Notes: generated from the sequence alone by a model not told the origin. A DNA stretch of 64,000 nt from Rhabdophis nuchalis (GCA_039707465.1 CM077644.1:203322462-203386461); one strand, 5' to 3'; shown: positions 46,851 through 59,639, numbered from the stretch's first letter. Numbers and translations: made by a program.

Positions 46851-47841
46851 TTGAACTGTTCTAGGTCTATCTATAATCTGAGAAAAAAGTTTTCTAAAAA
46901 ATCAGTGGGACTTCTGAACAAATGTTCCTGGGATTTTGCTGCTGTGTGTTGTAGAAAAGGTAGACTCGGTATGTGGCTGGCTTTTATGTTGAATAAGGAT
47001 TTTCTTGTCCACCTACAAATGGGTAATGACAGCAAACAATGGATATAATGGAAATATATTTTTCTCCAGCACTCTCCACTTGATTTCTTCAGTAATAAGT
47101 CTGAGGAGTGCATACTTGAAAAGGCTTTTTTTATTTAAACAACTGTTTACATTTAAACAATTCACATTTCTATCCTCATCCAACTTTGAATCTGACATTC
47201 TGCCAACAAAATCCTTTGAGGCTGTTTATGTTGGGTCAGTTCCTTTCCTGTTATCCATTTTCTTCTCTGCATGTTAGCATTTTAGACAGTGCAGTTTTCT
47301 AGCTTTAATTTCCGTTTCCTATCTAATCTAGGCCATTAACTGTCACATATCACAATTATTGTACATTCTGTATTTTTTTTAAAGAAGTCAGTGGAACTTA
47401 TTTATGTTGTTTGTTCTTAAGACTTCTTAGATGCTGGCATTTCTTATTTGAAAAGAAAAGAAATAATTTGTTTTAAATTCAAATAATGTTGAATTTGTAT
47501 TCTTTGTTGAACTTGTATTCTTTGCGTATGCAAATATAATTAATAGAATTGTTGAACATCCAATGTATTTGGCTTGGAGCTGCTGCCACAGTCTTTCTCC
47601 TGATGCTTGCCAAAATCACCTGGATTCATTCTAAGGGAGGAGAGAGAGGGGGGGGGAGGGGAAAGTGTTACCTAAATTTGATAAATAAAAAACCTCTGAG
47701 AATTCAAGAAGTTGTTCACAAAAATCTTATCAATTTTTTAAAAAAAATAGAAACTGGCACATAAGCAAGCACTGTTTAAAATAATCCTTTTGAAAGAGGC
47801 CTTAGAGTTGAAGAAATGGCAGGTAACTGTCACACAAATTT
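46851..47841. other. 1-kb stretch without recognised genes
   Basis: AT-rich, nothing recognised. Confidence 0.4.
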
Positions 47842-48392
47842 AAATGGTTGTGGACAACCATTTAAATATGAGCCAGCAGTGTGCAGCAGCTGCCAAAAAA
47901 GCCAACACAGTTCTAGGCTGCATAAACAGAGGGATAGAATCTAGATCACGTGAAGTGTTAATGCCACTGTATAGTGCCTTGGTAAGGCCACACTTGGAAT
48001 ACTGCATACAGTTTTGGTCGCCACGATGTAGAAAAGACGTGGAGACTCTGGAAAGAGTGCAGAGAAGAGCAACCAAGATGATTAGGGGACTGGAGACTAA
48101 AACATATGAAGAACGGTTGCAGGAGCTGGGTATATCTAGTTTGATGAAGAGAAGGACCAGGGGAGACATGATAGCAGTGTTCCAATATCTCAGAGGGTGC
48201 CACAAAGAAGAGGGAGTCAAACTATTCTCCAAGGCACCTGGGGGCAGGACAAGAAGCAATGGGTGGAAACTAATCAAGGAGAGAAGCAACTTAGAACTAA
48301 GGAGAAATTTCCTGACAGTTAGAACAATTAATCTCTGGAACAGCTTGCCTCCAGAAGTTGTGAATGCCCCAACCCTGGAAGTCTTAATATTA
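47842..48392 (+). pseudogene. CR1 LINE ORF2 C-terminal fragment, open frame
   Basis: One frame open for about 180 codons encodes HLNMSQQCAAAAKKANTVLG, then YSALVRPHLEYCIQFW, RRATKMIRGLE, GDMIAVFQYLRGCHKEEG, ERSNLELRRNFLTVR and INLWNSLPPEVVNA. This is the conserved end of the CR1 reverse transcriptase protein. It is cut at the 5' side and stops at about 48392, before the CR1 3' terminus. The frame is intact, unlike the copy at 36300-36695, so it is younger. The ends may have been removed by later insertions or deletion. Confidence 0.88.
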
Positions 48393-48810
48393 TTAATAAG
48401 TTCTTCAACTAAAAAAGGAGGGATTCAAAGAATTCCTGTATATAGAACAGCATAACAACAAATGAATGAGATTGGCTGCATTGAAAGTTGTTCCATAGAA
48501 ACAGCTAGTACAAATATTAGAAGATGCCAATATCATAGCATCAAATGTAAACACTAGCTCACTGCAAGAAACAAACTAAGAAATGGACAGTACAGCTGCA
48601 GTTATAACTGGGATACCTGGGAAGCAAAATCAACTATTTTTTTTTAAAAGCCAAACAGTATACCAACAATACTATAAATCAGAATGGAAAATAAAATCAG
48701 CATGCTAAGATCAGATGCAAGCAAACTAGAGCATGTAAAAAAGAAGAAGCTGGATAACAAGAAGACCAAAGAATATGTGATCAAGAAATATCCACTAGAA
48801 ACAAGGCAGG

Positions 48811-48957
48811 CAGTGGTGGGTTTCCATTTTTTTTATTACTGGTTTGCTTGTGTGCGTGTGTCTGATGCAGAAACATTCGTGTGGGTGGGCGGAGTCTCCC
48901 ACCACCACCACTACTGGTTTTCCCCATCCAGTCCAAACTGGGAGCAACCCACCTCTG
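48811..48957. mobile_element. hAT-type MITE, CAGTGGTGG family, copy 3
   Basis: It begins CAGTGGTGGGTTTCC and ends AACCCACCTCTG (inverse of CAGAGGTGGGTT). The 147-bp interior has the GGGCGGAGTCTCCC block seen in relatives. No flanking duplication can be read. It interrupts the decayed LINE. Confidence 0.7.
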
Positions 48958-49354
48958 GAGGAAGATCAAGGAATCACTGGAAGTAAGAAAGTGGCAAACT
49001 ACAGCTATAGTCAAGAAGGTTAGCAATTAGAAGCTCAAATTGCACATTACAGGCAAAAATCTCAAATTTCAGTCACATCAGAAATATTTCTACCAATACA
49101 CCAATAGAGAGAGTGTTTTGTCAACATCCGACAAAGAAGAAACAGTACAATTTTGGATGTAGCTCTCTAACAAACCCAAAGAAGATCAACAAGAATACAA
49201 GTTGGATAAAGGAGGTATATATTAATGAAAACTAAAATAAAACAAAAGAACTTGCTGTAACAGAAGAAATGATGAACAAAGGGGCAAGGAAGGTCAAGAA
49301 CTGCTTAGCACTACGTGAATCTGAACTGCAGAGTTCCTGTTGAAACATTTGATG

Positions 49355-49493
49355 GTCTACATCAGGCCTGTCAAACTGGTGGCCTGCGGACCTGATGCAT
49401 CACATGCAGGCCATGCCACCCCAGCTCCACAAAGGCAAAAAACGTCACAATACATCATGTGACACAATCAGGTTTGACACCCGTGGCCTACAT
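49355..49493. mobile_element. hAT-type MITE, CAGGGGTGTCAAACT family, copy 1
   Basis: The element is 49363-49485 (123 bp). Its ends are CAGGCCTGTCAAACTGG and the near-inverse GGTTTGACACCCGTG. The flanks are GTCTACAT and GCCTACAT (7/8). Confidence 0.82.
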
Positions 49494-49900
49494 CTACCTG
49501 TTGCCAAGCAGTTTGACAGATTCTGCAACAAGGTGAAATTAATTAACATCTGGTAAAATCTATGTGATACAATATGGCAAAAGAAGCAAAGAGAAGACCA
49601 ATAACAATAGGCTATCTGGATGGAATTCCAAAACCTCTGGAGCAGCATTTGAGCAACATCGATATTTACAAAATCAGAGTCAAGTACAAAAGGAAACTTT
49701 ATCAGCTCATGTCCTGTAATAATACCTTTAATATTATTAAATAACAACTTCAGCCCACCTCAGGTCTTTGGGAAGGACTAGATAGGTGACAAAAATGCCA
49801 TATCCATTCCAAACATCTGGCTGACATGTGACCAACCGTAATAATAATGAATAGCATTAATCAACAACTGCCTACCTGAAATCCTTGAGAACGACTCAAT

Positions 49901-50519
49901 AGATGGATACAAATATAAATCCAGTCTAATGTCTATTTAACTGTGCAACCAATTATATTAATATGGTTTTAAAAGCTTATTTAGTGCTATCTAACTCTAA
50001 ATGACTGTGGATGGTTGAAAATACACCAAAATATGTCAATACACCTGATAATAGCTGACAATACACCGATAAAAGCTTCAATATTAACATTTGGTGTTTT
50101 TTAATTCTTGTAGTTGACCTTTATCAATAATGCTTTACTATTGTGCTCATATTCATGAGTACTGATGACTAGGAATTCAAAAGTATTTCATATAAGCATT
50201 CAATGGCTCTGAGTTTTTGCAACTGGGTCATTTATGGACTTTTCATAACACAGACCTGACTACTGAAATCAGAATTGGTAATGGATGAATATTTCTTTCC
50301 CACTAAGGGATTATGCAAAGCCACTGTGAACTAATACAGCTATCTCAATATTTTCAGATGTTCACAACTGGAAAAAATCCGGAAAAGTTATCAAACTAAG
50401 TAACTTCTAGAATTCTTCTCCAGCTATAAAAGCATTTGCTGTGTGAGTTTGAGGTAGAAGTAATGGAGTAGAGAGCAATATGCTCACTATGCTAGAATAA
50501 AAAAATATACTATTTACAG
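49901..50519. other. 0.6-kb stretch without recognised genes
   Basis: AT-rich, nothing recognised. Confidence 0.4.
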
Positions 50520-50877
50520 CAGGGGTTTCAAGGTCAAGGCCCAGGGGCAAGATCTGACCCACAAGGTGCTTAGATCTGGCCCATAGGCCACCCTGGAAAC
50601 AGCGAAGGACCAGTTCACAGTGGCTCTGCCAGTGAAAATGGAGCTCTGTGTGTGTGTGGGTTGCTGGCAGATGGTTGCAGGAGGCTATCACAGCCAATAA
50701 TGGGGCCCAGGAAGGCTGCGTATGGCACCCCGAGCTCCATTTTTGCTGGCAGAGTGCTTGGGTCGTCAACACGAGTGACATCAAGCTGGCCATGCCCACT
50801 CTGTCCATGCCCCTCCCCTCCTGAAGTCAAACATAATCCTGATGTGGCCGTCAATGAAATCGAGTTTGACACTCCTG
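50520..50877. mobile_element. hAT-type MITE, CAGGGGTGTCAAACT family, copy 2 (longer)
   Basis: It starts CAGGGGTTTCAAGGTCAAGG and ends CGAGTTTGACACTCCTG; the ends are imperfect inverses. The interior has the paired GGAGCTC...GAGCTCC blocks (near 50640 and 50731), an inner inverted repeat. The flanks ATTTACAG and ATCTATCT match only weakly. The frames over it on both strands (up to 133 codons) are artefacts. Confidence 0.75.
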
Positions 50878-52317
50878 ATCTATCTATCATCTTAGAGTGG
50901 AAAGGACTGAAAATTGCATTCTAATGCATACTGATTACTTCTTGGCACAATTATTTTATAATTTTAAAGTGAAATTTTATCATTCTTCCTAATTAAGACA
51001 GTCATGGGGATGCTAGCTATAACATCTTTTCAACATTTCATTCCAGCATGAAACTATGTGGAAAGGAGGAAACATAAACCCCAAAGACTGAAATCATAAA
51101 AAGTCTAGAAAAATTTAAATGTGCCCCTTTTATTTATTCATTTCTGGGAAAAAGTGTGGGGACAAAAGTTAGTACAGTATTCATCTTTGTGAAGGTGTAG
51201 GTGCCCATTTTTTGGTGTGTGTGTGTGTGTTTGTGTTTGTATTGAATCCTAGTGTGCAGCACAGTTTTATCAGGTGCTAGTAAACTCATTTTTTACATAC
51301 ATATCCTGCCCATCATTTTGTGGGCATTTCTAGTATTTTGCAAATACAACAATACTGAAACACTCTTTAGCTGCTTGAAGCAATATTTGCTCCAGTGCTT
51401 CAACACCTAAAATAAATATGTAAGATTGGTTAGGAAATATTTATCTGCCTTGTGGAAAAGTTTGAATTAGATAGCATAGCAATAGTTAAACTATTTTGAA
51501 TATAATACAATTGATCTTTTATCTGAGACTCATACTAGAGATGAACTGATATTTCGCTCAAATTGAAAAAGCAATGGAATGCCTTTTGCACACATGTGTC
51601 TTCCACTTTTAATTTTATCAGAACTTAGTTCAAATTAGAATTATTAAATTTCAATACAGTCACAATGAAATGTTATAGAAAGGAAAGATAATCTGTTCAT
51701 AAAAAGTATGTCACTTCTATGTTAAAAATGCTGAGAAAATATTTAGGGATGATAGCAAGTTAATCCACTGTTTATAAACAAAGATATACATTTCAAAGTG
51801 AGGATATAATAGAATTCTCCTTTTGTTTCATGTTGTCATTTTGTCACTTAATAAGACAATTTTTGCAATTTACTGAAGCGATTTTCATTTTTTGATATAC
51901 AAGTGACTTGTCCTATAATCCAAGAACAAGAATACATCTAAAGATTATAATTTTAAAGCCCTGCTTGTTCCACATTGCAGCCTAATAAATAGATGCAATG
52001 AAGCCAAATACAATCTTGTATTATTTCTAAGCTTTGAAACATTTTGAATTCAAAATGTTTCAACTAAAAAAAAATCTAACCATTTCAAAAGTGACTAGAA
52101 GTGACCAGAACTATTCTAGATCTGTTTAGGTTTGCGATAATTCTAGAATGGAGGTGGAACAGTCCATTACAGGCTAGATATGGCATCTGGGGCTCAAAAT
52201 GTTTTCAATTTGGAAAGTTTTGTATATCATTGGTACCCTAACACAATTGATTGACTAGTATTAAACATGAATTTTTTAAAAAGTTAAACTATTCAGTAAT
52301 GAAACCCATGTATCACC
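50878..52317. other. 1.4-kb stretch without recognised genes
   Basis: AT-rich; a short (GT)n lies at about 51213-51238. Nothing else is recognised. Confidence 0.4.
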
Positions 52318-52363
52318 ATCCGCTCCGAGTCCCCTTGGGGAGAGGATGCAGTATACAAATAAA

Positions 52364-52434
<71 letters not shown>
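52318..52434 (+). mobile_element. L2-clade LINE extreme 3' end with (ATT)n tail
   Basis: The family terminus (CCGCTCCGAGTCCCCTTGGG, then ATACAAATAAA) occupies the first 45 bp. A pure (ATT)n array of about 24 units follows (52364-52434). The poly-Leu frame across it is an artefact. Confidence 0.85.
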
Positions 52435-52483
52435 CCTTTATAAAAGAACTGTTGTTGAAATCAAACACAATTCCTATATTTTA

Positions 52484-52889
52484 TACTAGCCATTCCTGGC
52501 CATGCGTTGCTGTGGCCCAGTCTAGTTAACCAATCTGTGTGTAGATCTACACCTGCACACACAAACACGTACACACAACCACTGTATAACCCCCAACCTA
52601 CCTTCCTACTGTATTTCTCCCTCCCTCCCTCCCTACCTATCAGAGTATTTTATGTCATAAAGGATGTCATAAAACAGCAACACCTGTGCTCACTGCTCAT
52701 TTTTTTTACATTTTTTACATTTCCATTGCGTGTACCTGGCACAGGTGTGACATCTACACAATCTATATATATATCCTTGGCGCCGTATTTGTAAGGAATG
52801 TTGTGTGAAAATTTGGAAGCGATCGGTGCAGTGCTTTTGGAGATTAACAGTTTGGAACAAACTCATAGTTACATTTTTATTTATATATC
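52484..52889 (+). repeat. Unclassified dispersed repeat, copy 2
   Basis: It begins TACTAGCCATTCCTGGCC, has GCGTTGCTGTGGC at 52504, and ends with GTGTGAAAATTTGGAAGCG, TTTTGGAGATTAACAG and a T-rich end (ACATTTTTATTTATATAT). The same start and end blocks occur at 585-1370. The interior has a (CTCC)n at about 52616-52633 and does not match the GC-rich interior of the other copy. Confidence 0.6.
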
Positions 52890-52986
52890 ATATGTGATGG
52901 AAGAATTGACGGCCAAAATAAAATTAATAAAACTTGGATAGTATTCTGTCCACTGTTAGTTAGTTCATACAACACATTATATAACA

Positions 52987-53015
52987 TTTATTTATTTATT
53001 TATTTATTTATTATG
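52987..53015. repeat. (TTTA)n
   Basis: About seven TTTA units. Confidence 0.9.
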
Positions 53016-53049
53016 CAGTAATTATACTCACTATATAACCATTTTCACC

Positions 53050-53250
53050 TTCTGTTCAATCATTTTCAGAAGGTGCATGGATAAGTCCTGGAATTTTCTT
53101 TGGCAAGGCCATTGCTTCCATCCTAGGGTTGAAAGAATATGACTGGCTAAAGGTCACCTAGCTGGCCTTGTGCCTGAGATGGGACTAAAACTCATAGTCT
53201 CCTGGTTTCTAGCCTGATGCCGTGACCACTATACCAAACTGACTTTCCAC
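53050..53250 (-). mobile_element. tRNA-derived squamate SINE, nearly complete
   Basis: On the minus strand, from 53248: GTCAGTTTGGTATAGTGGTC (box A), then ATGAGTTTTAGTCCCATC (box B), then GGCCAGCTAGGTGACC, GGAAGCAATGGCCTTGCC and AAGAAAATTCCAGGAC. This matches the family order head, GGTGACC spacer, GCAATGGC and GCCAAGAAAA body. It is moderately diverged. It is not a tRNA gene. Confidence 0.75.
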
Positions 53251-54467
53251 ATAACCATTATTTTCCATAAAATAATTATAAGATGCAGTTACAGATCTTC
53301 ATTATTTCACAGACGGTCTCATCTCCATCTAAGTTAAACCAAATATTTATACTGTAAGACAATTCAGTACTGTTCCATGTCAACTTAAATGAAACGTTTA
53401 GACTGCAAACTGAGCTGTACAATTACTCAACAAAAAAGTTGGTTTTAACACTCGTTATCATGCAACAATAATGGCATGTGTAGATAAATGTCTTTATTCT
53501 TCACGCATCTCCATATGTTATATCAAAATTCTTTAATTAAAGAGCTATTCAGTAAATAGGAAATATATAGAATACACAGCAGAAGATTTCATTGAATTTC
53601 TGTCAGTTCTAGTATTGCAGTTTAAATGCATTCTTATTTTGATAAACTGTGTCATGCTTGATGTGCCTATGGCATTCATTGAACTTTGGAATAGATTCAA
53701 CCGTTTACTTGCTGTTGTGTAAAGAATAAAATAGAAGGGAGGAGAGGAATGGGGAGGTAAATATTGATTAGAAAGGAAGAGTTTATATTATTCTGAGTTA
53801 AGGTGTAATGAAAAATATAACAAATGTAGCAACTAACTATACTAGTGAATGGGGTCTGAATATTATGCCTATACTAGTCACAAGATATTATGTCTGTTGG
53901 ACTCAGTTTCTTATGGCTATTTTCCCTCCAGCCAAGCACACTATCTTTCTGAACCCGAAGCTATTGTTTCACATGATATTTTCAATCTTATTAACCTTTC
54001 TGTAACAATTGAATCATCTTCATTGAAATGCTGTTGTCCTACGAATTGTGTGTATATGTGTGTGATGCATACTTCATGATTATTGTTTTAGTTCTTCAGT
54101 CACCTTGGTTCATTCACAGAATTGTAAAGTGAGCTCATATGATGTCATCTTACATTATAGTGTCAATCTCTGATTCTTACACTTTTGCTAAAGACTTTTT
54201 TCATTGCACTGTCCTTCTTTAAAAAAAATTAATAAATCCAAGAATCCCATTTTCTTCCAAATCTCAACATTCTCAGATAGTCTGAGTTTCATTCCAAAGT
54301 ATGCAGGGTTTTGTTTCTATAATTCTGAAGACAATATGATCACTGCTAAGAATTTTGGAACTGATATTTGAAGGTGCAGGTATTGATGAACCATGAATTA
54401 GAAAAAAACATTAATAAGGGTAATGGCTCATTCCCTAATTTGATTATGACTACAAGTATTTTTATGT
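53251..54467. other. 1.2-kb stretch without recognised genes
   Basis: AT-rich, nothing recognised. Confidence 0.4.
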
Positions 54468-54830
54468 AAGGTAAAGGTAAAGTTTCCACTTGCACATATG
54501 TGCTAGTCATTCCCAATTCTAGGGAGCACTGCTCAACTCTGTTTCAAAGCCAAAGAGCCAATGCTGTCCGAAGATGCCTCTGTGGTCATGTGGCTGGCCT
54601 GACTAAGCATAGAAGGTGCACGGAACACTGTTACCTTCCCACCAAAGGTGGTCCCTATTTTTCTACATTTTCTGCATTTTTTACATGCTTTCGAACTGCT
54701 AGGTTGACAGAAGCTGGGACAAGTAACGGGAGCTCACTTCGTTTAGGGAGCGCTAGGGATTCAAACTGTCAAACTGCCGACCTTTCTGATGGAAAAGCTC
54801 AGCGTCTTAGCCACTGAGGCTTATTTAGCC
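54468..54830 (-). mobile_element. Sauria-type SINE, near full length
   Basis: On the minus strand from 54830: a tRNA-like head (GCCTCAGTGGCTAAGACGC, box A; CAGTTTGAATCCCTAG, box B), then GAGCTCCCGTTACTTGTCCC, CCAACCTAGCAGTTCGAAAG, GACCACCTTTGGTGGGAAGG, GGCTCTTTGGCTTTGAAACA, and the terminal CACATATGTGC and CTTTACCTTACC. This is the order of the squamate Sauria SINE, which is moved by BovB-type LINEs. Identity to the family pattern is high, so it is fairly young. Target duplication edges are not clear. Confidence 0.88.
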
Positions 54831-55461
54831 TGCTTTAATTGGCACACTTGTGTATTTAGTATATTTAGGGTGTTTTTTTTGGGAAGAATTTAACTTGTTT
54901 TCAGCAGTCATGTCGAATATAAGAAAAGGCTAAATGCCAGAGCAATCAACTCAGAAGTTGATAAATACACCAATGAGGAATTCTCATAAGCCAGGAACAA
55001 CTTGTGTAGGAAAAAAATATGTTCCAACCGTGCAACAGCAACATGATTGTAATAATGGTAATAATTACTTGTAGAAACCCAAGAAGCCTTTTTGAAATCC
55101 ATTTTTCTTTTCTTTCTACTTTTTTGAACTTTAATATTAAGCAGTCAGTTTAAGATTGAAATCTTTTCATATAATAAACATTTTATGCAATTTGCAGTTC
55201 TATTTTTAATGTTATATACAACTTCGGATGAAACAAAAATCAAATAATTTTATGCTTGTGATGTCCTAAAATAAGCCTATTAATTATAACTATTGAATAC
55301 TTTTCTCCTCTCTTCTCAAAATGCTTGTTTTCTAAATAATAGAATGTTAATAATCTATATTATTAATACAGTTGAATAATATTGTATAAACATAACTATT
55401 GAAACAATATAATGTATCAAGATTTTAAGCAATATCGTAACAGTCACTTTATTGAAAGATG
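54831..55461. other. 0.6-kb stretch without recognised genes
   Basis: AT-rich, nothing recognised. Confidence 0.4.
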
Positions 55462-55690
55462 AGTGGTTAGAACAATTAACCTCTGGAACAGCTTGCCTCC
55501 AGAAGTTGTGAATGCCCCAACCCTGGAAGTCTTTAAAAAGATGCTAGATAGCCATTTGTCTGAAATGGTATAAGGTTCCTGCCCACACAGGGGGTTGGAC
55601 TAGAAGACCTACAAGGTCCCTTCCAACTCTGCTATTGTATTGTATTGTATTGTATTGTATTGTATTGTATTGTATTGTATTGTATTGGTA
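55462..55690 (+). mobile_element. CR1 LINE 3' end with (TATTG)n tail
   Basis: It starts in the last coding part (CTCTGGAACAGCTTGCCTCC, encoding a LWNSLPPEVVNAP-like string) and runs through the CR1 terminus, GGGTTGGACTAGAAGACC and AAGGTCCCTTCCAACTCTG. A (TATTG) array follows from 55633 to 55687 (11 units). CR1 elements typically end in tandem short repeats. In snakes such tails are known to seed microsatellites. Confidence 0.9.
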
Positions 55691-57312
55691 TACAGATTGA
55701 ATAAATAAAAAAAGGGGGGGGGAGAATTTCTAATCATCTGTCTAAATACTGAATGACTATTACTAAATTGGTACATATAGTTCCAGTTGATGGGTAAAAT
55801 TGAAACAAAAACACCTAAACACTAAAAAAATATCCTCTTGTATAAGACCTTTCTGTATATAAGCAAATTGTATTAGACTCAAAAAACTTTTTAAACTCAA
55901 GGCCCATTCTTACAAATAATAGCTTTGCTTTACAAAAGGCCACTTTATTCTCTTTTCAGATGTTCATTTTCAATGTTTTTTCTTCCCCAATCAGTATTCA
56001 TAATAGAAATTGTTTTCCACCATTTGTTAATATCTTTAGTATTTCCCATTCCTGTTCATTTCAGAGTAAAATATCCATTGTCTGCTTACTTCTAGTAAAT
56101 TTATTGGTGCTGTTTTACACACACACACAATTTTTCTAACATGAGGTTCTCCAGATGTTTGGGATAACAATTTCCATTAGCCCAATCAATCTGGCCATTG
56201 GAAAATTGAAATTCCTCAGTCTGAAAGTTACAAGTTCAGGAAGGCTGATATACAGCATCAATGTTAGAGCAATTTCATTTTACAGATTAATAACATCATG
56301 CAAATCACTTACAACATTATACATAAGTATTTGATTAAGGAATTTATACAGTGAATCCACTTGAACAGTGGATGAAAGAGATTTTAGGCTTTAACTTACT
56401 CACTGCACAAATGAGCTGCAAATGAATGTCTGTTGTGAACAGTAAATGCCTAAGCCTAATGGCAGCATCATTTTCTTCTCTAGCTCTTCCGTGAAGAGGA
56501 ATAAATATTAAGCAATTTATTTTTATTCAAAATGAAGAACAGGTTTCAAGTGAAGTCTGACACTTGAATACATAGCCATTAAAGAGAAGAAGAATCACAA
56601 CTAAATATTTTGCAAATACATTGATTTCTACTGTTTCTGGATTGTCTCAAAAAGCTTTAAGAAGGGCTAAGTGCCTAAATTTCCTTTGATCCCCCCCCCC
56701 CATGGTTAAGATTGGTTTGACAATCATGTTTAATGTCAAGATCAAGTACATCTTCCTTCTCCATCCTCCATGATCTTAAATAATTTGCCCATTCATCATT
56801 GGGGGGTGGGGGAGAATGCGGAGGAGAGAAAGGGGACAACTTTGATCTAGTCCCCTCCACTCCTGATCAGTGGTTAATGTGGAAGAACTTAAAGGGACTA
56901 TAACAGAGTTAAACATCTTTGTAGGATCAATAATCCAAGTTGATGCTTTGCAAACATTTTCCATTAATTTTCCATTAATCCACATTTATTTGTACCCATT
57001 TCCTGTGTTCTTCATGTTTATTCCTATTTCTGTTATCTTCTACATGAGTGACAAACTTGTTAATTAACTAACTAACTAAATAAATAAATATGGAGATGCT
57101 ATGAATGGGAAGGGAAAGACTAGAAAAAATTTTTCTCCCTCCTTTGTTTTCTTTTTTTCAGATTGTTTTAGGTTGATTATAAAAGATAGGATGATGTGGC
57201 ATGGCTCACTTCTTTGAACAATAAGGTGTTCACAGAAAGTTTAGAGTGTCATGTACTGTAACCTAGTGTAGAATATTTTTTTTTGTGGTGTTATATGCTC
57301 TGTGTTGTATAG
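55691..57312. other. 1.6-kb stretch, one decayed MITE
   Basis: Only the decayed element at 56140-56245 stands out, plus a C run at about 56691-56701. There is no gene. Confidence 0.4.
56140..56245. mobile_element. Decayed palindromic MITE
   Basis: The left part (CTCCAGATGTTTGGGATAAC, AATTTCCATTAGCCC) and right part (CCATTGGAAAATTGAAATTC) are loose inverses, in the style of the squamate CCAGATGTTTGGACTACAA elements. The edges are uncertain. Confidence 0.35.
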
Positions 57313-57610
57313 ATTGTGTTCAGAGGTGGGATTCAGTTGGTTTGGACTGGTTCAGGCAAACCGGTAGCTCCAACAATCAGCTGGAGAGTGAACCAGTTCG
57401 TTCCGATGATCAGGTGGATCAGGTCCCCTGCACTTTACTTACCTATATCCTCTCAGCTGATTTGCATGGCACAATGGATTGTTTGCCTCAGCTGTGTTGT
57501 TCCCCAGAAGTAACGTGGAAGGTAAGTTTTGTTAAAACTGTGCACACATGTGGAGTGCGGGTCAGGCGAACTGGTTGTTAAACCAACAGGATTCCACCAC
57601 TGATTGTATT
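57313..57610. mobile_element. hAT-type MITE, CAGTGGTGG family, copy 4
   Basis: The element is 57321-57602 (282 bp). It begins CAGAGGTGGGATTCAG and ends with the inverse GGATTCCACCACTG. The flanks ATTGTGTT and ATTGTATT match at 7 of 8. The interior contains a GGTTTGGACTGGTT block and its inverse GAACTGGTTGTTAAACC, giving an inner stem. Confidence 0.88.
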
Positions 57611-59639
57611 CACTTGTTTATCATTTACTTTCTTCAATGTAATTTTGAATTAAACATCACAGGCTTGTCTGTGATAGTTCTGGAGTCAAATGGGTAGCAA
57701 TCGGTGAGTCTGGCATCTCATCTCTAGAATGTTCTTTCTAGCAGACTTCTGCATTTGCAGGCATCAGGCAAAGGTCTTTTAATTTCTTTTTAAATAGATA
57801 AATGAAGCTTTGTCCCTGTCATTTTACAACTGTTATTACCTTTGCTATTTTAATGTGTAGTTTCTTCTTGTTGTATATAATTTTATTACTCTTCTAACTT
57901 AAAAATAAATTATATATCTGATTTCTATAACCATTCAATATCCCAGGAAATGTCACACATGCAAATTAGGTAAACATGGTTAGAACGAAGGATAATGTCA
58001 TAGAATGATAATTTCATATTGGTGCTACAGATCTATGATTTTTGTGTGTGTGTGAGTGACAAGGATTAGAACCTGAAAATATTGTCAAAACCAAACTCCC
58101 CGAAGCCTTAACTAATCTGGTTCATGATAAGAAATCCTAAGAATTGTAATTCAAGAACAACTGAATTTCCAGGGTTCCAATCCCTACCTTTAGGAACTTT
58201 AACCTCCAGGTGTAGGCCAATCTATCAACTTTCAATTATACTTTGAAATGTTCTGGATTTATTTAATTGGCATACATTTAGGTAACCCCATTCCCAGTAT
58301 CAGAATATGTTCCTATGAAGATCAGAATGGATAAAGGAACCTTCAGAAGAAATAATTATTCTAAAAACAAAGACCTATTATATGTGACTCTTGTTTTTTA
58401 AAAAAAATTGGGAAACTTTAGTGGGTCCTAGGATATCAAATGTCATCTCTACTCTCATCTCTACTCTCTACTCTTTTCTCTTTTCTATAGCATACTATTT
58501 AAGAGACAGCAACTGCTGTTGAAGATTACATGTTTAAAATTTAACATGTTAGTTTTCAATGCTCTTTAAAATAAAAACCAAAAACAAAGCTTGTCTTTAC
58601 TTTTGTCCTGGAAAGATCTTCATTCACTTCTTGAGAGGTGATAATCTAACACATACAAATAAATAAACAAATATTCTGATGTTGCTGAACATTATGAAAA
58701 TGGTATACAGTATCTTGGATGTTTTTCTTCCAGATCAGGTTAGCTTGCATTGAACTATAAAAGCTACAAGTGACAGTATATTGTTCTTTATTGGTACGAG
58801 GGGAAATAGAACTCTTCAGCCTATATTAGGCTTACTTAAAAAAACAAAGATATTGAACATGGTTTATATTATAACAGTCATGAATTTGTTGTTTGATGAA
58901 AATTCAAAATATTTCATATATTTCAGAATCCCCAGTTAGATGACAAATATTACATTGTATATCACTAATCTGTTTCATTTCAAGGACTGAAAATAATAGG
59001 GTCATAATGCATCTTTAATGCTGTATGCATATTCATTTCTTTTTGGTTCCTCCTCCTCCTACACACAAGGAATCTCCTTACTGCAAAAAGCAGCTGCTCG
59101 ATTGGCTTTCACTAAGCATGCAGCATAGTGATGCATTGATAAACATGAATGGTATATGTTGCATGTTCATCTCTCTCACTTGATAGGGAATACTGATGTA
59201 GGACAGCTCACTGAGAAACAAATAAATACAGACGTGCCACTGCAAAATTGCCCTTAGTTTATCTTAGTATGGGAAAATAATATCACTGGGTAAAATAAAT
59301 TGCCTGTAGTAGACACTCATAACTCTGAGAAACAGATGAATGAGTAAACCTCCCTGTACCTGAATCCATTAACTCGGCTTGATCCAGTGACTCTTCCCTC
59401 ACTCCTATTGCAATCAAAGTGACTAATATGCAATGGCTTGTTAATTCTTTGTAGCACAATACCATAAGTATCATTTTGCTATGCCAGTAAGTAAATGTAA
59501 GGCTTTGGGCTGATGTAAAATAAGAAAATGATGGGAAAGCACAATTCATTTAATTAGGGTTTAGGGAGGGGAGGAGAGAAACTTTTAAAATTATTGTCCA
59601 GGCTTTAGATCCATCACTTTGTCACTATAGCCATTGTGA
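57611..59639. other. 2-kb stretch without recognised genes
   Basis: AT-rich, no recognised element. The frames at 59283-59549 and smaller ones have no domain. Confidence 0.4.

Larger units (their letters stand above)
48400..49900 (+). mobile_element. Decayed LINE (possibly R4/Dong-like) interrupted by two MITEs
   Basis: Pieces of a lysine-rich linker such as SDASKLEHVKKKKLDNKKTK and IKKYPLETRQA, then FYQYTNRE-like and LHLPVAKQFDRFCN-like, are in the order seen in some vertebrate LINEs between the endonuclease and reverse transcriptase domains. Stops and frameshifts are frequent. MITEs at 48811-48957 and 49363-49485 interrupt it. The family assignment is tentative. Confidence 0.4.

Noticed and set aside
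50407..50924. Frames of 90-133 codons on both strands
   Set aside because: They cover the hAT-type MITE at 50520-50877.
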